Shown here in pieces: positions 1 to 4,903 of a DNA stretch of 7,816 bases. A model generated the notes under the pieces. It searched no databases. It was given only the letters and a program-made list of their open reading frames with translations, and was not told where the DNA came from. This DNA comes from Geobacter sp. (GTDB lineage: Bacteria; Desulfobacterota; Desulfuromonadia; Geobacterales; DSM-12255), in assembly GCA_012026855.1 (NCBI GenBank), contig VEOV01000160.1, forward strand, positions 1-7,816. Direction: 5' to 3'. A program made the translations under genes and the position numbers. The number at the start of each line of letters is the position of its first letter. Positions within the stretch are counted from its first letter, which is position 1.

Positions 1-405
1 GGAAAGCTTGACCTGGATGCTCTCGGAATCGCGCACCACGTGATCATTGGTAATAATGTAGCCGTCGCGGTTGATGATGAAGCCGGAGCCGAGGCTCGAC
101 TCCTTGCGATAGCGGGGGGCTGACGGCGCTTCGTCAAAAGGGTCGCCGAAGAACGGGGAGAGTTCAAAGAACGGCTGTACCGCCTTTTTCCGGCTGACAG
201 TGGAGATATTGACTACCGCCGGGGTAACAACCTTGACCAAGGAGGTAAAGGCCTGCTGGGTTGCCAGAATATCCTTTGGCACCTCTTTTACCGGCGGCTC
301 CACCTTGCCGGTCTCGTAAAAGACATTTTTCTCCTTTTCCCGGCCGCAGGCGACCAGGAACAGCAGCAAAAGAACAGCCAATAATTTGTTATATTTACGG
401 CACAT
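1..405 (-). CDS. HtrA/Deg-family serine protease lipoprotein (N-terminal 135 residues, runs off the window)
   Basis: This is the N-terminal part of a trypsin-like envelope protease of the HtrA/DegP/DegQ family, which degrades or refolds damaged exported proteins. The frame has no stop before the window edge, so the serine, the rest of the catalytic domain and any PDZ domains are missing. The protein opens with basic residues and a leucine-rich stretch ending in a lipobox (L17-V-A-C20), so I infer a lipoprotein anchored through C20. A linker follows, then the family signature: VVTPAVVNI (59-67), LGSGFII (105-111) and TNDHVV (119-124), with H122 as the catalytic histidine. The ATG at 405 has a GAGGAG ribosome site at 413-418. 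The gene is divergent from the XRE-cupin regulator. Family assignment is firm. The exact paralogue (degP, degQ or degS-like) cannot be decided from this fragment. Confidence 0.93.
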   Translation of the reverse strand, partial: MCRKYNKLLAVLLLLFLVACGREKEKNVFYETGKVEPPVKEVPKDILATQQAFTSLVKVVTPAVVNISTVSRKKAVQPFFELSPFFGDPFDEAPSAPRYRKESSLGSGFIINRDGYIITNDHVVRDSESIQVKLS

Positions 406-425
406 AACGCGTCTCCTCAAGCGAC

Positions 426-449
426 AATATAACCATTGTGGGTTATTTT
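426..449. promoter_or_regulatory. Inverted repeat, candidate operator
   Basis: ATAACC (429-434) and GGTTAT (441-446) are perfect inverted arms around ATTGTG. Extending to nine bases per arm (426-434 and 441-449) adds only one mismatch. The repeat covers the spacer and -10 of the leftward HtrA promoter, where a bound repressor would block transcription. The neighbouring XRE-cupin protein is the obvious candidate binder, but nothing in the sequence proves it. Confidence 0.4.
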
Positions 450-453
450 GCAA
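426..453 (-). promoter_or_regulatory. Predicted sigma70-type promoter for the HtrA-like gene
   Basis: Reading leftward, TTGCAA (448-453) is separated by 16 nt from TATATT (426-431). This is a good -35/-10 pair placed just in front of the GAGGAG site of the protease gene. The start point would fall near 419, giving a leader of only about 14 nt. Its spacer contains the inverted repeat at 426-449. Predicted from sequence only. Confidence 0.5.
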
Positions 454-481
454 GGGGGAAGGCTTTAATGGAAAACAGCTG

Positions 482-510
482 TTGACCGCAGCCCACCTTT
501 ATCATATAAA
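482..510 (+). promoter_or_regulatory. Predicted sigma70-type promoter for the XRE-cupin/elbB operon
   Basis: TTGACC (482-487), a 17-nt spacer and TATAAA (505-510) give a near-consensus promoter. The expected start point is around 516-518, at the edge of the GAGGAG ribosome site (516-521), so the leader would be very short. The -35 overlaps a 10-bp perfect palindrome AACAGCTGTT (474-483). The -10 overlaps the inverted repeat at 497-511. Confidence 0.6.
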
Positions 511-511
511 G
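497..511. promoter_or_regulatory. Inverted repeat over the -10 box, candidate autoregulatory operator
   Basis: CTTTAT and ATAAAG are perfect 6-bp inverted arms separated by CAT. They lie on the -10 element of the predicted promoter of the XRE-cupin gene. This position suits autorepression, but AT-rich -10 regions often look palindromic by chance, so support is modest. Confidence 0.3.
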
Positions 512-531
512 CGACGAGGAGAACAAGCCAG

Positions 532-1119
532 ATGAGCAATGAAAAGAGTGACGTAATCGAACTGAATATCGGCGAAAAAATCCGCAAACTCCGCAAGGAA
601 GAGCGCCTGACGTTGCAGGATCTTTCTGACCTCTCCGGTCTGTCCAAGCCGCTGCTGTCGCAGATCGAAAACAGTCAGGTGATCCCCCCCATTGCTACCC
701 TGCTGAAAATCGCCAAAGGGTTGAAAGTCGGCATTCATTACTTCTTTGAAGAAGAAGAGGACCGGCGCAAGTTCGTCCTCCTGAGGAACAACACGGCAAA
801 AGCCAGCCGCAGGCGCTCAGGCAATGACGCCCCCCAGGCTTATCTCTACAACTCCCTTGCTCCCGGTCTTCGCAAAAAATCCATGGAGCCTTTCCTGGTC
901 GAGTTTGCCCCGGAAACTTGGGATGATTCCAGGCTCTACAGCCACGAAGGGGAGGAGTTCATCTACCTGCTGGAAGGGGAACTGGAGTTCCACTACAGTG
1001 CGGAAATCATGACCCTCCATCCGGGTGATTCTATCTATTACGACTCTTCGGAAGTTCACGGCTATGTGGCTTCCGGCAAAGAGAAAGCCAAGGCTGTGGC
1101 GGTTCTTTATACGAGATAG
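532..1119 (+). CDS. XRE-family transcriptional regulator with C-terminal cupin domain
   Basis: A 195-residue DNA-binding regulator. Residues about 14-67 form a Cro/C1-type helix-turn-helix (IGEKIRKLRKEERLTLQDLS, then SKPLLSQIE and the TLLKIAKGL helix). A basic linker follows (about 78-100). Residues about 120-190 form a cupin barrel, with motif 1 around H138, E142 and G148 and motif 2 around P164-G-D and H176. Proteins of this architecture usually sense a small molecule through the cupin and repress or activate nearby genes. The ligand here is unknown. The ATG has a GAGGAG site 10 nt upstream. elbB follows after 23 nt, so the two are probably cotranscribed. The palindromes upstream suggest that it controls itself and perhaps the divergent protease gene. 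Confidence 0.92.
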   Translation: MSNEKSDVIELNIGEKIRKLRKEERLTLQDLSDLSGLSKPLLSQIENSQVIPPIATLLKIAKGLKVGIHYFFEEEEDRRKFVLLRNNTAKASRRRSGNDAPQAYLYNSLAPGLRKKSMEPFLVEFAPETWDDSRLYSHEGEEFIYLLEGELEFHYSAEIMTLHPGDSIYYDSSEVHGYVASGKEKAKAVAVLYTR

Positions 1120-1142
1120 CAAGCAAACGGGAGGGCAAGACC

Positions 1143-1799
1143 ATGGGCAAAAAGATTGGGGTTATTCTGTCAGGCTGCGGCGTCTATGACGGCAGCGAAA
1201 TCCACGAAGCGGTATTCACCCTGCTGGCAATCGATGCCAACGGTGCCGAGGCTGTCTGCATGGCGCCCGACATTGAGCTTGCCGAAGTAAACCATATCAG
1301 CGGCGAAGCGACCGGCGCCAAACGTAACGTACTGCTCGAATCGGCCCGCATCGCCAGGGGCAAGATCGTCAACATCAAGGAGGTCAAGGCGGGTGATCTT
1401 GATGCCGTGATTCTTCCCGGAGGTTTCGGCGCTGCCAAAAACCTCTGCGACTTCGCAGTCAAGGGGGCCGCTGCCTCCATCCAGCCGGACGTTGCCCGCC
1501 TTCTCAAGGAGATGGCGGCGGCAAACAAACCGATCGGCGCCATCTGCATTGCACCGGCGCTGGTGGCTGCCCTGTTCGGCAAGGAATCATCTCCCGAGGT
1601 CACCATCGGCACTGACCCGGGCACAGCCGCGGCCATCAACGCTACCGGCAGCAAGCATATCGACTGCCCGGTAACCGAGTTCGTAATCGACAGGAAAAAC
1701 AGGATCGTTTCGACACCAGCCTATATGCTGGCCGGACGGATCGGCGAGGCTTACGAAGGGATTATCAAAACCGTCAAGGCGGTACTAGAGCTCTGTTGA
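1143..1799 (+). CDS. elbB: ElbB, DJ-1/PfpI-superfamily glyoxalase (isoprenoid biosynthesis glyoxalase)
   Basis: A 218-residue cytosolic protein, close to the 217 residues of E. coli ElbB, with strong identity throughout from memory: the N-terminal SGCGVYDGSEIHEAV (10-24), PGGFGAAKNL (92-101), the nucleophile elbow GAICIAP with C135, and TPAYMLA (191-197). DJ-1-superfamily members of this type have glutathione-independent glyoxalase activity on reactive aldehydes. The E. coli gene was named for an effect on lycopene yield, whose mechanism is not clear. E22 and C135 are likely active-site residues. A GGGAGGG ribosome site precedes the ATG. It is the second gene behind the XRE-cupin regulator, which suggests regulated expression, perhaps with an aldehyde or metabolite as signal (inference). 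A strong terminator follows. Confidence 0.93.
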   Translation: MGKKIGVILSGCGVYDGSEIHEAVFTLLAIDANGAEAVCMAPDIELAEVNHISGEATGAKRNVLLESARIARGKIVNIKEVKAGDLDAVILPGGFGAAKNLCDFAVKGAAASIQPDVARLLKEMAAANKPIGAICIAPALVAALFGKESSPEVTIGTDPGTAAAINATGSKHIDCPVTEFVIDRKNRIVSTPAYMLAGRIGEAYEGIIKTVKAVLELC

Positions 1800-1822
1800 C
1801 CGGCGTTTCTGACGTTTGACTG

Positions 1823-1850
1823 AAGGCTGCCTTAGCAGGCAGCCTTTTTT
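1823..1850 (+). terminator. Rho-independent terminator after elbB
   Basis: A perfect 10-bp stem (1823-1832 with 1837-1846) closes a TAGC loop and runs into six T residues (1845-1850). It sits 24 nt after the elbB stop. The last T is also the first base of the reverse-complemented stop codon of the convergent PAS gene. In the leftward direction the same stem lacks a good T tract, so it ends mainly the elbB transcript. Confidence 0.92.
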
Positions 1851-2287
1851 CATGCAGACGCGGCCTCCGCCAGTTTTGCTTCGCAGGCAACCAGCCTTTC
1901 CTTCAACTGCTTCTCCTGCTGCCAGCGCTGAGTTACATCCCTCATTACTGACGCACAGCCATACAGTTGCCCTGCTGCATCGCGCAGCAACACCATGCTG
2001 AACTCCAGCGAGACTCGGCTGCCGTCCTTGCGAATGCCGGGCGAGGAGAGCAGACCGGTCTTATACTTGGTCTCGCCGGAAGCCATTACCCGCCAGTACC
2101 CTTCCCAGTGGCGCGCCCGCAGGTTCTCCGGGATGATCAGGTCAAGCGACTTGCCAAGAGCCTCCTGGGGGGCATGTCCAAACATCAGTTCCGCCCCCCT
2201 GTTCCAATAGCGAATGAGCCCCTCCCGGTCAGAAACCAGAATCGCGTCCGGGGAATCGTCAAGCAGTTGCTGCAATAGGTTGTCCAT
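1850..2287 (-). CDS. Stand-alone PAS-domain protein
   Basis: A 145-residue soluble protein made of one PAS domain (about 3-118) and a short C-terminal helix (about 117-143) rich in charged residues and likely to form a coiled coil. Typical PAS features are DAILVSDREGLIRYWN, the FGH turn, the IIPENLR helix, GIRKDGSRVSLEFSM and the closing MRDVTQR. PAS domains bind ligands, flavin or heme, or mediate protein contacts. The cofactor cannot be read from sequence. No kinase, cyclase or other output domain follows, so it must act through a partner or as a sensor subunit. AAAGGAG (2293-2299) lies 5 nt before the ATG. The gene follows the secreted CHC-motif protein by 22 nt and probably shares its FNR-type promoter. 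The gene appears complete, because the elbB terminator lies immediately beyond its stop. Confidence 0.88.
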   Translation of the reverse strand: MDNLLQQLLDDSPDAILVSDREGLIRYWNRGAELMFGHAPQEALGKSLDLIIPENLRARHWEGYWRVMASGETKYKTGLLSSPGIRKDGSRVSLEFSMVLLRDAAGQLYGCASVMRDVTQRWQQEKQLKERLVACEAKLAEAASA

Positions 2288-2309
2288 AGCTGCTCCTTTC
2301 CAGTTAAGT

Positions 2310-2975
2310 CTACTTCATTCGTCCCATAAGCCTGCCGAGTTCACCCTGAATATCAGCAGAACTGTTCAGCTTGACCCGCTGCAACAGGCCACCCCAACTA
2401 TCGCCGCTGTTTTTTACCAGGCGGTATAACTTCAGCTTGGGCTGCCCTGACCTGGCAGCCAGCAGCGCCGCCAGCACCAGTTCCTTATCTCCAGCGCCCG
2501 CCTTGCGCATGGCGGCCAGCTCCGGCTCTGTATAAAACCGGTAACGAAGCAACGCCTCGTCAACTACCAGCTCAGCCAGGCGCTCGTCGGACGGAGCGGA
2601 TTTCAGAGCTTCGGCGACGCTCCCCCCCTGAAGTTTCAGGGTGGCAGCAACCTGTCGCCAGCTACCCCTGCTCTTGCGCTCCTGAAGAAGCTGGTCAGGC
2701 TCTTTGCCGGTTCTGCCGGACAGAGCATAAGCAATCCAGAGATCCTCTGACGATACACCCTGCTGCTTTTTGATGACTATGCTTTTTTTATCGACCCCGA
2801 AGACCAGGGCGAAAAAGCCATTCTGCGTGGTCGCCAGGAAATAGGGGTCAGCCAGAGTCGGCTTGGCAGGATCATAGGAGCGATCGGTGAAGCAGTGACA
2901 GGTGATGGCAGGGGCAGAACTGGCAAGGGACGGTAGCAGCAACATCAGAAGAATGGCAATCAGAGCTTGTCTCAA
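2310..2975 (-). CDS. Uncharacterised exported protein with Cys-His-Cys motif
   Basis: I do not recognise a named family, although it resembles conserved hypothetical proteins I associate with Geobacter. The protein has 221 residues with a signal peptide (hydrophobic core ALIAILLMLLLPSLASS, residues 4-20), so it is probably periplasmic. The mature protein begins with a CHCF motif (from about C26) and a DP-rich segment (YDPAKPTLADPYFLATTQN), then a largely helical, charged remainder. CHC is not a CxxCH heme site, but the two cysteines and a histidine could bind metal or form a disulfide. I chose the TTG at 2975 because GAAGGAG (2982-2988) sits 6 nt before it. An in-frame TTG at 2990 would lie on the ribosome site and add five residues. 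An FNR/CRP-like box and extended -10 lie just upstream. The PAS gene follows after 22 nt. Confidence 0.82.
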   Translation of the reverse strand: MRQALIAILLMLLLPSLASSAPAITCHCFTDRSYDPAKPTLADPYFLATTQNGFFALVFGVDKKSIVIKKQQGVSSEDLWIAYALSGRTGKEPDQLLQERKSRGSWRQVAATLKLQGGSVAEALKSAPSDERLAELVVDEALLRYRFYTEPELAAMRKAGAGDKELVLAALLAARSGQPKLKLYRLVKNSGDSWGGLLQRVKLNSSADIQGELGRLMGRMK

Positions 2976-3004
2976 GGGTAGCTCCTTCAAGGATATTTTC
3001 CCTT

Positions 3005-3045
3005 ATGATGACAGGATTTGCGGGAAGCGCCTTGACCTGCATCAA
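3005..3045 (-). promoter_or_regulatory. Predicted FNR/CRP-family-activated (class II) promoter
   Basis: Reading leftward, a TTGATGCAGGTCAA box (3032-3045) is followed by an extended -10, TGT then CATCAT (3005-3010). The box centre (3038.5) is about 41.5 bp from the start point expected near 2997, the classic class II geometry of CRP/FNR activators. No good -35 hexamer is present, as expected for an activator-dependent promoter. It would yield a leader of about 22 nt before the TTG start at 2975. Confidence 0.6.
3032..3045. promoter_or_regulatory. FNR/CRP-superfamily binding site
   Basis: TTGATGCAGGTCAA matches the FNR consensus TTGAT-N4-ATCAA at nine of ten half-site bases, the exception being G for A in the second half. 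The TTGAC-N4-ATCAA form, read on the other strand, is also typical of DNR/NnrR-type regulators. It points to control by oxygen, nitric oxide or another redox signal. Which regulator binds cannot be told from this window. Confidence 0.6.
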
Positions 3046-3058
3046 TTTTGACCGACTC

Positions 3059-3643
3059 CTAGAACTTCTCAACCGCGATTTTCGGCATGGCCATTCTCCG
3101 GCCGACAATCATGGTGTATTTTTCGCGCAACGCAGCCATATCATGGTCCAGAAAGGCTGTCTTGCCGGCACTGCAGGGGAGCTGCAGGTATCTCTCCACA
3201 AACTGCTCCATGAGCTGATTATATTTTTTAGATGAAGAACCGTGGGCAAAGTTTTTACCGGCAAACCGCCGGATATCGCCGTCGAAGCTGGGTGAAATGT
3301 GATAGAGCTCGTGGAAAATTGTTACCAGTTTCTCTTTGAAGGGTCTATCCATGAAGCGAGGCAGGGTAAAATAGATGACATACAGGATATCAACCTCTTT
3401 ATGGTTGATCTGGGGCATGGTACAGCGGTAACGGCTGCGCCCCCGCCTGACAATCTGCAGCTGCTCGCCGCCCGGAAAACGGAGGTGGTGAATCTTGGCA
3501 AAAGCGCCGTAGCGGCTGTTTCTGCTGCTGTTGACACAGACCAGCAGACGGCTTGGATCGACATGACTAAACTCGTCGATGGCTACAGCAATGTCGGCAA
3601 TCAGCCGCTCAAGTTCTGCAGTTAAATTGAGGGTAGAGCTCAC
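3059..3643 (-). CDS. Putative zinc metallopeptidase (HELYH motif)
   Basis: A 194-residue protein without signal peptide or membrane segment. It contains a gluzincin/SprT-like zinc signature H111-E-L-Y-H115 within a hydrophobic helix (KLVTIFHELYH), followed by a charged stretch with H134 (FAHGSS) that could supply the third ligand. It resembles small 'putative metallopeptidase' families seen in bacteria and phages. Substrate and family are not certain. The start is a GTG at 3643 directly preceded in frame by a TGA, so no earlier start is possible, and its ribosome site is poor. It lies only 11 nt after the cytochrome stop, so translational coupling is likely. The N-terminal part contains a segment with C36 and C74 of unknown role. 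Confidence 0.75.
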   Translation of the reverse strand: MSSTLNLTAELERLIADIAVAIDEFSHVDPSRLLVCVNSSRNSRYGAFAKIHHLRFPGGEQLQIVRRGRSRYRCTMPQINHKEVDILYVIYFTLPRFMDRPFKEKLVTIFHELYHISPSFDGDIRRFAGKNFAHGSSSKKYNQLMEQFVERYLQLPCSAGKTAFLDHDMAALREKYTMIVGRRMAMPKIAVEKF

Positions 3644-3654
3644 TCAGCAGCTGG

Positions 3655-3936
3655 CTATTTCTGGCTTTTATGGCAGAAGAGACAGCGCATCGGCGCTCCG
3701 CCCGGCTTGGCGGGGTGCTTGTCAGGAAACTTGATCTTGATGCCATCGTGGCAGGTTTCGCAGAGCGGATCAACTTCGCTCTTTTTTTTGCCCGCCTTGA
3801 GCATCTCATTGAACTGCTGGTGAGTGGCGTCCACGGGGAGTTTTTTGGTCTTCTCAGGACCGGATATGGCGATAAAAGCTATCATTACGACAACAATAAT
3901 GCCGACGAAAATCCAGTCACGCTTGCCTATTTTCAC
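3655..3936 (-). CDS. Small membrane-anchored diheme cytochrome c
   Basis: A 93-residue protein with an N-terminal transmembrane segment (about 8-25) that would anchor it in the inner membrane with the remainder in the periplasm. Two heme c attachment sites are clear: C59-E-T-C62-H63 and C85-L-F-C88-H89. Only two other histidines exist, H39 and H74, so two bis-histidine hemes could be fully ligated with none to spare (inference). A lysine-rich linker separates membrane and heme part. The start is GTG with AGGAGG 7 nt upstream. A role in periplasmic electron transfer is probable, but the partner is unknown. Neighbours are a small membrane protein and a metallopeptidase-like protein, with gaps of 34 and 11 nt. 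Confidence 0.9.
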   Translation of the reverse strand: MKIGKRDWIFVGIIVVVMIAFIAISGPEKTKKLPVDATHQQFNEMLKAGKKKSEVDPLCETCHDGIKIKFPDKHPAKPGGAPMRCLFCHKSQK

Positions 3937-3953
3937 AACAAATCCTCCTGCAA

Positions 3954-3970
3954 CGGTCCATTGCGGACCG
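3954..3970 (-). repeat. Intercistronic inverted repeat (hairpin) before the cytochrome gene
   Basis: CGGTCC (3954-3959) and GGACCG (3965-3970) form a perfect 6-bp GC-rich stem with a 5-nt loop. It fills most of the gap between the membrane-protein stop and the AGGAGG site of the cytochrome gene. No T tract follows, so it is not a standard terminator. It could be an mRNA stability or processing element, or chance. Confidence 0.4.
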
Positions 3971-4315
3971 CTAATCCTGTTTTATAAAGGTAAGATAGAT
4001 CAAGGCCCCGCCAATGGCCAAACCACCGCCAACAAACGGCAGTGTTGCCGTTACGTTCAGTTCACCGCCGACAACATCCGGGGTAAGGGTAAACCTCACC
4101 AGCAACATTATGGCAATTGCCGAAAAAAGGAACAGCAGGATGAATTTGGAGCGTTTGACAAAAGCATAGAAAGCAACAAAAAGAAAGACCAGTATTACCC
4201 AAGGGTGGTCGGTAACTGACTGTAGCGAGAAGTTCTGGATAAAGTCATAGACATTGCCAGTTTCCAGCGGTGCAAGCTTATCTTTTGCCTTTTCAATTAT
4301 CTGCTGTTTTTCCAT
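3971..4315 (-). CDS. Small integral membrane protein, function unknown
   Basis: A 114-residue protein I do not recognise. The N-terminal 38 residues are polar and probably helical (KQQIIEKAKDKLAPLE). Hydrophobic segments follow at about 39-54, 57-74 and 92-111, with a KRSK positive cluster between the first two and a glycine-rich third helix (FVGGGLAIGGALIYL). Three inner-membrane helices are therefore predicted. The ATG has GGAG 5 nt upstream. It sits 34 nt before the diheme cytochrome gene and may form a unit with it, for example as a membrane partner, but this rests on position alone. The 81 nt separating it from aroK are AT-rich and contain no convincing promoter or terminator. Confidence 0.78.
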   Translation of the reverse strand: MEKQQIIEKAKDKLAPLETGNVYDFIQNFSLQSVTDHPWVILVFLFVAFYAFVKRSKFILLFLFSAIAIMLLVRFTLTPDVVGGELNVTATLPFVGGGLAIGGALIYLTFIKQD

Positions 4316-4396
4316 GGCAGCTCCAGAAGAGTCAATGCAAAGTAGAGGCTACTGACTATTAACAAATCCACAGCTAAATTAAAACAATTTTCACTA

Positions 4397-4903
4397 CTAC
4401 CCTGTAACAAAAGCAGCAATTCTGGCGGCTATCTCCTCCGGTGACAAAGAATCAGTATCAACTGTGAATTCGGCAGCAGCCGCATATACCGGCGTCCGCC
4501 GTGCCAGGACTTCAGCGATCTCTTCCGTGAAGGTCTTACCGGCAGTCAGTGCCGGTCTGCCGTCATCGCCGCCGATACGGGCAACTATTACCGGCACGGA
4601 CGCCTGCAACCAGACAATGCGGCTGCTTGCCCGCAGCAGCTCAATGTTCTCCGGGCGCTCAATCACCCCGCCACCGCAGTCGACGATGAGGCCATCCTGA
4701 CCGGCAACCTGGCGCACCTCAAAAGTCTCTTTATCGCGGAAATCCGGCCAGCCGAATTTTTCCACGATCTGCGGAATGGTCATGGCTGCGCGTTCGGCTA
4801 CGGCCTTGTCCAGACTGACATAGGTCAGATTCAACTTCTGTGACAGCAATCTCCCCACATGGCTTTTGCCGGTACCTCGATAGCCGATCAGTGCAATATT
4901 CAT
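4397..4903 (-). CDS. aroK: Shikimate kinase
   Basis: Phosphorylates shikimate at the 3-hydroxyl with ATP, in the cytosol, on the route to chorismate and aromatic amino acids. Its 168 residues match the family length. Visible motifs are Walker A G7-Y-R-G-T-G-K-S14, the shikimate-binding D32 and R56 (DFRDKE), the CGGG motif 76-79, the R116-P lid segment and the RRTPVY adenine-side motif (135-140). One feature is unusual: where well-studied kinases have D-x-D (a metal-linked Asp two residues before the shikimate-binding Asp), this protein has S30-L-D32. Its ATG overlaps the aroE stop as ATGA, so it is translationally coupled to aroE. The reading frame ends with three consecutive in-frame stops (TAG TAG TGA, 4391-4399). 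Confidence 0.9.
   Translation of the reverse strand: MNIALIGYRGTGKSHVGRLLSQKLNLTYVSLDKAVAERAAMTIPQIVEKFGWPDFRDKETFEVRQVAGQDGLIVDCGGGVIERPENIELLRASSRIVWLQASVPVIVARIGGDDGRPALTAGKTFTEEIAEVLARRTPVYAAAAEFTVDTDSLSPEEIAARIAAFVTG

Noticed and set aside
817..1122. A 101-codon leftward frame opposite the XRE-cupin gene
   Set aside because: The opposite frame encodes the cupin with all its motifs. No ribosome site or domain supports this one.
1184..1654. A 156-codon leftward open frame opposite elbB
   Set aside because: It is alanine/serine-rich and antisense to a clear elbB, as expected of a shadow frame in GC-rich coding DNA.
2976..2990. TTG at 2990 as start of the exported CHC-motif protein
   Set aside because: It coincides with the GAAGGAG ribosome site of the TTG at 2975 and would lie only about 7 nt from the predicted transcript start.
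1850..2990. Possible phage or mobile origin for the metallopeptidase/PAS stretch
   Set aside because: No integrase, transposase, att repeat or tRNA is present, and start, stop and ribosome-site usage match the surrounding genes.
4316..4396. Separate promoter or terminator between aroK and the membrane-protein gene
   Set aside because: The gap is AT-rich but offers no convincing -35/-10 pair with proper spacing. The only inverted repeat (AGTAG-AGG-CTACT, about 4344-4356) is short and lacks a T tract.
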